Below are positions 22,879 through 27,087 of a stretch of DNA of 27,087 nt, in pieces. The DNA comes from Selenomonadales bacterium UBA7018 (GTDB lineage: Bacteria; Bacillota; Negativicutes; Selenomonadales; Selenomonadaceae): assembly GCA_002448305.1 (NCBI GenBank), contig DJWY01000019.1, forward strand, positions 1 through 27,087. The letters run 5' to 3'. A model generated the notes under the pieces. It saw only the letters and a list, made by a program, of their open reading frames with translations, ran no database searches and had not been told where the DNA came from. A program made the position numbers and the translations under genes. The number at the start of each line of letters is the position of its first letter. The stretch's first letter is position 1.

Positions 22879-23508
22879 TCATCTGAACCACGGACGAAAT
22901 TTTTCATTGCCAACGGTCGTAGGTGCGCTGTGTCCAGATAGTAAAACCGTATCATCGGGCAACGTCAAAATTTTTTCCTTGAGATTTTTATAAAGCGTCG
23001 CTTCGTCGCCGCCAGGAAAATCCACCCGTCCTAAACTACCTAGAAAAATTGAATCGCCCACGAACGCAACAGAACCTTTTTCGCTGTAATAAATTGCGCT
23101 GTCAGTCGTGTGCCCCGCAAGCGGTATCAACTTTAAGACAAAATTTTTGTTCGCGCTCAAAGTTATTTCGCTGAAGTCGTCAAAGTAAGTCACGCCGTCA
23201 AGCGTCATATCAAAGCCGAAATACGCCGATAAATTCCATTCGGGATTTTTAACGTAGTCACGACCATTTTTCTGCATGCAAACTTCTACGTTCAAACGCG
23301 CTTGCAGTTCTGGAATCGCGCCGATATGGTCAAAATGTCCGTGAGTCAACAAAATTTTTTCTATCGTGAAGCCGCGCAGATTGATAATCTTCAAAAGCTC
23401 GTCGGCTTGTGCGCCCGCGTCGATTAAAAAGCCGTGCCGCGTCTCGTCGTCAATGTAAAAATAAGAATTCGTCGCGAAAACGCCGTGAACTTCCGTTTGC
23501 AAAATCAT
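22879..23508 (-). CDS. metallo-beta-lactamase-fold hydrolase (glyoxalase II-like)
   Basis: A 209-residue hydrolase with a two-metal site: H56, H58, D60 and H61 in LLTHGHFDHIGA, then the histidine in PLAGHTTDS, the aspartate in FVGDSIFLGSLGRVDFPGG and the last histidine in LLSGHSAPTT. This SLGRxDxPGG form is typical of small glyoxalase II-like proteins and persulfide-type relatives; substrate unknown. The start at 23508 (MILQTEVHGVFATNSY) has GGGTGA upstream; an open frame runs further right to 23676 but overlaps the divergent gene and is not supported. Its start is only 28 bases from the start of an HxlR regulator, suggesting a regulatory link. Confidence 0.88.
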   Translation of the reverse strand: MILQTEVHGVFATNSYFYIDDETRHGFLIDAGAQADELLKIINLRGFTIEKILLTHGHFDHIGAIPELQARLNVEVCMQKNGRDYVKNPEWNLSAYFGFDMTLDGVTYFDDFSEITLSANKNFVLKLIPLAGHTTDSAIYYSEKGSVAFVGDSIFLGSLGRVDFPGGDEATLYKNLKEKILTLPDDTVLLSGHSAPTTVGNEKFRPWFR

Positions 23509-23536
23509 TTTATTCACCCGCCTTTTTGGAGTTGCC

Positions 23537-23860
23537 ATGGAAAATAAATACGCTGATTGCCCGCTCGAATATGCGCTTGATATTTTGGGCGGCAAATGGA
23601 AACTAAAAATCATCTGGACAATTTTTAGATTCAAAGTTATTCGTTTCAACCAACTGAAACGCGAATTGCCAGGCATAACCGATTTAATGTTGACGAAAAT
23701 TTTAAAACTGCTCGTCGAAAATAATATCGTTCAACGGACGCAGTTTAACGAAATCCCGCCGCATGTCGAATACTCCTTGACGGAAAACGGCTTGCAACTT
23801 GTCGAATCGCTATCAAATGTCCGGCAATGGGTCGCGGAACAAAATCAGCCGTCAAAATGA
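23537..23860 (+). CDS. HxlR-family winged-helix regulator
   Basis: A 107-residue dimeric DNA-binding protein of the HxlR/YodB group. The start NKYADCPLEYALDILGGKWKLKIIW has the single N-terminal cysteine (C8), which in YodB, CatR and HypR-type members senses quinones, diamide or other thiol-reactive chemicals. The helix-turn-helix is FNQLKRELPGITDLMLTKILKLLVENN, and the wing ends in PPHVEYSLTENG. The ATG has TTGGAG upstream. It is divergent from the metallo-hydrolase with a 28-base gap, and its 3' end overlaps the convergent DsbA-family gene by 16 bases. A role in controlling these redox-type neighbours is inferred from position. Confidence 0.93.
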   Translation: MENKYADCPLEYALDILGGKWKLKIIWTIFRFKVIRFNQLKRELPGITDLMLTKILKLLVENNIVQRTQFNEIPPHVEYSLTENGLQLVESLSNVRQWVAEQNQPSK

Positions 23861-24522
23861 CAACCGTCCGCGCCGCAAGTCATACCGCTAAAATTTTCGT
23901 CGGCAAGTGCGTCGTTAATCGCTTGCTTTAAAATTTCGGGCGGTTGCGCACCCGATAAACCATATTTCCCGCCGATAACGAAATAAGGCACGCCGTGAAT
24001 CCCCAGCCGCGCCGCTTCCATTTCATCTGCGCGGACTTCAGCGGCATAACGCTCGCTGTTCAAAACTTCTTCGACTTCCTTGCCGTCAAGCCCACAATCG
24101 GCGGCTATTTTTTTTAGAACGGCAAAATCACTAAGCTCAAGGTTTTTCGTGAAGTAAGCGTCAAATAATTTCGTGATAATTTCGTCGTGCCCTTTTTCCT
24201 GCGCAAATTTTGTCAGGCGGAGCGCGTCAAAAGTATTCGTGTAGCGCGTCGTTAAATATTTAAAATCAATGCCTTCGCGCCGCCCCATTAAAGAAATTTG
24301 CTCAATCCTCTCCGTCGCCGCCTCTTTGCTCATGCCGTATTTAAGCGCGAACCGTTCAGCCGTCTCCGAAGTAACTTCGCGACTTGCCGTCGGGTCAAGC
24401 TCAAAACTTTTAAACTCAACGACAATATTTTTGTCGCCGACTTCGGCAAGCGCACGTTGCAACCGCTTTTCTCCAATGTAGCAGAACGGGCAAGCATAAT
24501 CCGACCAAATTTCAATTTTCAT
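23845..24522 (-). CDS. DsbA-family oxidoreductase (FrnE-like)
   Basis: A 225-residue thioredoxin-fold protein with an inserted helical domain. The active site is CPFC in WSDYACPFCYIGEKRL, and the cis-proline loop is GVPYFVIGGKYGLSGAQPPE. A second cysteine pair lies near the C-terminus (TCGADGC). No signal peptide is present when the start is ATG 24522 (AAGGTGG upstream), so it is probably cytoplasmic, like other FrnE proteins linked to oxidative stress or polyketide chemistry. A longer open frame to 24765 reads across the cdaA promoter and is not supported. It overlaps the HxlR gene tail to tail. Confidence 0.92.
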   Translation of the reverse strand: MKIEIWSDYACPFCYIGEKRLQRALAEVGDKNIVVEFKSFELDPTASREVTSETAERFALKYGMSKEAATERIEQISLMGRREGIDFKYLTTRYTNTFDALRLTKFAQEKGHDEIITKLFDAYFTKNLELSDFAVLKKIAADCGLDGKEVEEVLNSERYAAEVRADEMEAARLGIHGVPYFVIGGKYGLSGAQPPEILKQAINDALADENFSGMTCGADGCHFDG

Positions 24523-24625
24523 GCTGCAACCACCTTTCGCGCTAATTATATCGCCAAGAAAATTTCCCGCAAGAACGCAATTTTTATTTAGTCGCTCTAC
24601 AAAAATAAAGTCGCATGAAAAAATA

Positions 24626-24654
24626 TTGAATCTGAAAAATTTTTGTAGTATATT
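24626..24654 (+). promoter_or_regulatory. cdaA-cdaR promoter
   Basis: TTGAAT (24626-24631) and TATATT (24649-24654) with a 17-base spacer, followed by a GC-rich stretch and GGAGG at 24677. The 24523-24625 stretch before it contains no gene. Confidence 0.6.
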
Positions 24655-24688
24655 TAGCGCGGCTGATAAATTGATTGGAGGAATGCCC

Positions 24689-25534
24689 ATGAATATTGAT
24701 TTCGACTTCCCACAAAAAGTTCGCGATATGATTTCGACAATAACACCGCTTGACATATTCGACATAATAATTGTCGCAATGATTCTGTATAAAAGTTATC
24801 AAATGATTCGCGACACTCGCGGCATGACGCTAGTCAAAGGGCTAATGGTTATCATTGCGCTAACGATAATTTGCGGCTGGCTCAATCTGCACGTTATGAG
24901 TTGGCTTTTGCAAAAAAGTTCGGAATGGCTGTTGATAGCGTTGCCGATTCTATTTCAACCGGAATTACGGCGCGCTCTTGAACATTTAGGGCAAGGACAA
25001 TTTTTTTCGCAAGGGACTGCGCTAATGGACAAGAAAGAGGCGGAAATTGTCGTTGACGAGATAGTCAAGACGGCGAAAAAACTTTCACAGACGAAGACGG
25101 GAGCACTTATGGTCATTGAACGCGAAATGAAATTAAACGACATAAGCGTTACGGGCATTCATATCGACGGAATTATTTCTTCGGAATTTTTATTGAACGT
25201 CTTCATTGTAAATACGCCCCTGCATGACGGCGCGGCGATAATTCGCGGCAATAGATTAATTTCTGCCGCTTGCGTCCTGCCGCTCACCGAAAATACCGGA
25301 CTTTCGACGGAACTTGGCACGCGACATAGGGCCGCAATCGGATTGTCCGAGCAATGCGACGCGCTAATTGTCGTTGTCAGCGAGGAGACCGGAACAATTT
25401 CGGTTGCCGAAGGCGGACACTTAATGCGCCGCTTTGACGAAAAAACTTTAGCCGCGAAAATTCGTCCGGCTTTCGTCGGCAAGGATAATAGCCTTTTTGG
25501 CAAGTTCTTTTCAAAATGGAGGGGCGGAAAATGA
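24689..25534 (+). CDS. cdaA: diadenylate cyclase
   Basis: CdaA is the membrane-bound enzyme that makes cyclic di-AMP from two ATP. Three hydrophobic segments occupy about residues 20-90 (ending in WLLIALPILFQPELRRALEHLG), followed by the DAC domain with LHDGAAIIRG and GTRHRAAIG, the two diagnostic motifs (DGA and RHR) for ATP and metal binding. The end (SLFGKFF) is short. I choose ATG 24689 (MNIDFDF) because GGAGG lies seven bases upstream; ATG 24683 is only one base from it. The total, 281 residues, is normal. Its TGA overlaps the start of cdaR (ATGA). glmM, the usual third gene of this operon, does not follow. Confidence 0.96.
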   Translation: MNIDFDFPQKVRDMISTITPLDIFDIIIVAMILYKSYQMIRDTRGMTLVKGLMVIIALTIICGWLNLHVMSWLLQKSSEWLLIALPILFQPELRRALEHLGQGQFFSQGTALMDKKEAEIVVDEIVKTAKKLSQTKTGALMVIEREMKLNDISVTGIHIDGIISSEFLLNVFIVNTPLHDGAAIIRGNRLISAACVLPLTENTGLSTELGTRHRAAIGLSEQCDALIVVVSEETGTISVAEGGHLMRRFDEKTLAAKIRPAFVGKDNSLFGKFFSKWRGGK

Positions 25535-26478
25535 TTATGCAAATTATAAATATCTTCCGTCGCAATTTTCTAAAGAAGTTAATCGCACTTATCATAGCGT
25601 TTTGCATGTGGGTTTACGTTATGGCGGACCAAGACCCCGAAATAAATGATTCTTACGTTGTGCCGCTGACTATTTCCAATGCGCCTTACGAATTCATTCC
25701 ACTTTACGACGATAAAACCGTAAGGCTTGAGACGCGTGCGCCGCGTTCCTACTTTGCAAAATATGATGCCAATGCCTTTCGCGTTTTCGCAAATCTTGAA
25801 GGTTTAAGCGAGGGCGAACACGTGATAACTCCGCAAGTCATTATGCCGCAAGGTTTTGAGCTATTGGAGATTGTTCCGAAAACCGTCACTGTTAAGCTTG
25901 ACCCGCTAATTGAAAAGCAAATGCCTATTGAAGTAATGACGAGCGGTTCATTATCTCAAGATTCAGCGATTAAGGAAATAGAAAAATCAATGGACGCGGT
26001 GACAATCGTTGGTCCGAAAACTTTCGTTGAGCAAGTAGCTAAAGTTGTTGGTAATGTTAATTTGTCTAACAATTCGTCGAATTTTGAACTGCAAATCCCA
26101 ATGCATGCCGTTGACGCTAAGGGCAATGCTATTTCGCGGGTGCGCGTCGTGCCGAGCGTCATAACAGTTTCCGTCAATATCGAAAGCGGCATAAAAAAAA
26201 GAATCGTTCCGGTCGTCCCTGAGCTCACAGTCACTGACGGTTGGGAGCTTACTAAAATCACCGTCGAGCCCGCGCAGGTCGAAATTAGCGGCGCAGAATC
26301 AGTTATAAATCCAATCGTCACGCTGAAAACTACGCCAGTTACCGTCCAGACGGGGCAACGCATATTCAAGAGCAATTTAAAATTAGTCGTGCCCGAAGGC
26401 GTCACGGTTAAGGAAACTGAAGTTAGCGTTTCAGCTGAAGTCGTTCGCAAAGCTGTAATACGCGACCAAACTCCTTGA
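25531..26478 (+). CDS. cdaR: YbbR-domain regulator of CdaA
   Basis: CdaR is a membrane-anchored extracytoplasmic protein that binds CdaA and tunes c-di-AMP synthesis. The N-terminal helix (NFLKKLIALIIAFCMWVYVMADQ) is the typical K-x-x-A-L-x-x-A-x-x-x-W-x-Y-V anchor. The remaining 280 residues hold about three YbbR repeats, visible as recurring P-x-x-V-x-V and V-x-I-x-G stretches (VTIVGPKTFVEQV, VEISGAESVI). The ATG at 25531 overlaps the cdaA stop and has GGAGGGG upstream. An earlier ATG at 25516 lies inside cdaA without its own site. The downstream region holds the CRISPR-repeat RNA locus instead of glmM. Confidence 0.93.
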   Translation: MIMQIINIFRRNFLKKLIALIIAFCMWVYVMADQDPEINDSYVVPLTISNAPYEFIPLYDDKTVRLETRAPRSYFAKYDANAFRVFANLEGLSEGEHVITPQVIMPQGFELLEIVPKTVTVKLDPLIEKQMPIEVMTSGSLSQDSAIKEIEKSMDAVTIVGPKTFVEQVAKVVGNVNLSNNSSNFELQIPMHAVDAKGNAISRVRVVPSVITVSVNIESGIKKRIVPVVPELTVTDGWELTKITVEPAQVEISGAESVINPIVTLKTTPVTVQTGQRIFKSNLKLVVPEGVTVKETEVSVSAEVVRKAVIRDQTP

Positions 26479-26506
26479 AAATTTTTCTCAAAAAATTTCT
26501 CCAAAG

Positions 26507-26529
26507 TACTTGATAACTGTTATCACGTA
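26507..26529. promoter_or_regulatory. palindromic operator
   Basis: TGATAAC T GTTATCA (26511-26525) is a perfect 7-1-7 inverted repeat, and it extends outward across one mismatched pair to TAC/GTA (26507-26509 and 26527-26529). It is centred inside the promoter and covers its -35, the position of a repressor site. The cognate regulator is not identifiable here. Confidence 0.6.
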
Positions 26530-26538
26530 TGCTATAAT
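26510..26538 (+). promoter_or_regulatory. near-consensus promoter of the CRISPR-repeat RNA
   Basis: TTGATA (26510-26515) and a perfect TATAAT (26533-26538) are 17 bases apart, among the strongest promoter matches in the window. The -10 is followed by the GC-rich GCGCTC. No open reading frame starts downstream before the terminator, so the product should be an untranslated RNA of about 130 bases. Confidence 0.65.
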
Positions 26539-26575
26539 GCGCTCATTACAGGATAAGGCTAAGGCTTTATCGGCT

Positions 26576-26606
26576 GTCGCGCCTTAAAAAGCGCGTGGAT
26601 TGAAAT
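26576..26606 (+). CRISPR. solitary type I-C-like CRISPR repeat (no array)
   Basis: A 31-base segment begins GTCGC and ends GTGGATTGAAAT, the invariant ends of type I-C repeats, with a 5-base-pair CGCGC/GCGCG stem (26578-26582 with 26591-26595) and an eight-base loop. Most I-C repeats I know are 32 bases; here one G of the expected palindrome appears to be lost. Only one copy was found, and no cas gene is in the window. It may be a leader plus one repeat left from a dead array, or a repeat used in a regulatory RNA that a Cascade complex elsewhere in the genome could process. Confidence 0.7.
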
Positions 26607-26644
26607 GTTAAAGCTCTCCTAAAATATAATACACATACGCTTGA

Positions 26645-26675
26645 AAAAAGCCCCGTGCTGCTCACGGGGCTTTTT
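26645..26675. terminator. strong bidirectional terminator
   Basis: AAAAAGCCCCGTG (26645-26657) pairs perfectly with CACGGGGCTTTTT (26663-26675) around a CTGCT loop. It ends the rightward RNA locus (and any cdaAR read-through) and, in the other direction, the leftward small membrane protein gene. Confidence 0.9.
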
Positions 26676-26679
26676 CGAT

Positions 26680-27036
26680 TCATCTGCGCAAAGCTTTTGG
26701 CTTGCCTAAAATTTCGTTGAGAATGAAAGCGTCCATGACGGTTGCGGGCGTTAAGTTCAAGTCAAGTTCGTTAGTTTCTTCCGTGCGAAGTTCTTGCTTA
26801 GGCGTTCGCGATTGAACCTGCGTGGAAACTTTTTGCGGACGAATTTCGGCTTGGCGTGGCGTCTCGATAAAAATTGGAATTTCTTCGCCTGGTAAATTTG
26901 GGTCGTTATCAATCGTCGGTATATCGAAATCGGGCGAATTATCTTGCGGCGGCGGGAGCCGTCTTTTTTTACGCTTTGAAAGGTTATCGATGATGACGAC
27001 GACTAGCCAAATTAGAAAGATTGTTGCCAGTTCCAT
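26680..27036 (-). CDS. small membrane-anchored protein, function unknown
   Basis: A 118-residue protein. Residues 2-17 (ELATIFLIWLVVVIID) form one N-terminal membrane helix, followed by a strongly basic cluster (KRKKRR), which places the rest in the cytoplasm. A long, proline- and acid-rich, probably disordered linker runs to about residue 95. The C-terminal block VMDAFILNEILGKPKALRR looks like the conserved part; I have a sense that short proteins with an (I/L)xxEILGxPxAxR end occur in Negativicutes, without known role. The ATG at 27036 has AAAGGAAGTGA upstream. The gene ends at the shared terminator. The remaining bases 27037-27087 hold a duplicated GGGACT and nothing else recognisable. Confidence 0.7.
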   Translation of the reverse strand: MELATIFLIWLVVVIIDNLSKRKKRRLPPPQDNSPDFDIPTIDNDPNLPGEEIPIFIETPRQAEIRPQKVSTQVQSRTPKQELRTEETNELDLNLTPATVMDAFILNEILGKPKALRR

Positions 27037-27087
27037 AAAATCACTTCCTTTCTAGGGACTGGGGACTAGGACGTGTTGGTAAAGTCG

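Larger units (their letters stand above)
26545..26675 (+). ncRNA. predicted small RNA containing one CRISPR-like repeat
   Basis: Predicted from its promoter and terminator; no family match is known to me. The 5' part forms a hairpin from GATAAGGC (26552-26559) and GCTTTATC (26564-26571) with a TAAG loop and one G-U pair. A type I-C-like repeat (26576-26606) forms a second hairpin, about 35 spacer-like bases follow, and the terminator stem closes the RNA. The spacer-like part has CTCTCCT (26614-26620), complementary to AGGAGAG ribosome sites such as that of dcuB (7807-7813); such a short match may be chance. A TTGAAA-N19-TATAAT pair at 26600-26630 could be a second, weaker promoter. Confidence 0.5.

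Noticed and set aside
23509..23676. N-terminal extension of the metallo-hydrolase
   Set aside because: It would run antisense through the start of the HxlR gene, has no ribosome site, and homologues begin at MILQTEVHG.
25956..26504. 182-residue minus-strand frame opposite cdaR
   Set aside because: Threonine/serine-rich shadow of the YbbR repeats, without ribosome site or motif.
26600..26630. Second promoter TTGAAA-N19-TATAAT within the repeat and spacer
   Set aside because: The -35 is simply the fixed 3' end of the CRISPR-type repeat and the 19-base spacing is poor; kept only as a remark in the RNA entry.

Overview
The window looks like chromosomal DNA of a strictly anaerobic, low- to mid-GC Firmicute, most likely a Negativicute (Selenomonas/Phascolarctobacterium-like). 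The grounds are gene content only: ispH overlapping rpsA, a cdaA-cdaR pair, SufS-SufU type Fe-S assembly, a DcuA/B-type C4-dicarboxylate transporter, a cobalamin gene, strong AGGAGG ribosome sites and frequent TTG/GTG starts. No rRNA, tRNA, integrase or cas gene was seen.

Left part (1-4205, minus strand) is a damaged accessory region. A nucleotide-sugar operon runs leftward: a 5'-truncated GDP-mannose 4,6-dehydratase, two small helical proteins, an intact GDP-L-fucose synthase and a DegT-type aminotransferase that stops after about 90 residues. Upstream, the gmd remnant is joined at about 2430-2450 to the 3' end of a decayed SNF2-family helicase of the DrmD/defence type. That helicase carries several frameshifts, two in-frame stops and loss of its whole second helicase domain.

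Middle part (4289-17173): cobK; a TPR plus glycosyltransferase-like gene broken by a one-base loss in an A run; a Nif3-family gene; a structured repeat; a MerR regulator with an operator-like promoter; dcuB; then convergent rpsA-ispH and miaB. A two-gene zinc-ribbon/TPM membrane module follows, and opposite it a sir2 - polytopic membrane protein - HIT operon.

Right part (17295-26478): an orphan metQ lipoprotein; a tightly overlapping sufD - PD-(D/E)XK nuclease - sufS - sufU - prfA chain with no sufB or sufC; a metallo-hydrolase / HxlR regulator / DsbA-family trio that looks redox-related; and cdaA-cdaR for c-di-AMP synthesis.

The most unusual signal is at 26507-26675, between cdaR and a convergent terminator. 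A near-consensus promoter overlaps a perfect palindromic operator. Downstream come a hairpin, a single type I-C-like CRISPR repeat, about 35 bases of spacer-like sequence and a strong terminator. It reads as a short regulated RNA built round one CRISPR repeat, with no array and no cas genes in view. Other points of interest are two promoters placed to give leaderless mRNAs (cobK, miaB), a symmetric bidirectional promoter between miaB and the zinc-ribbon gene, and the nuclease embedded in the suf operon.
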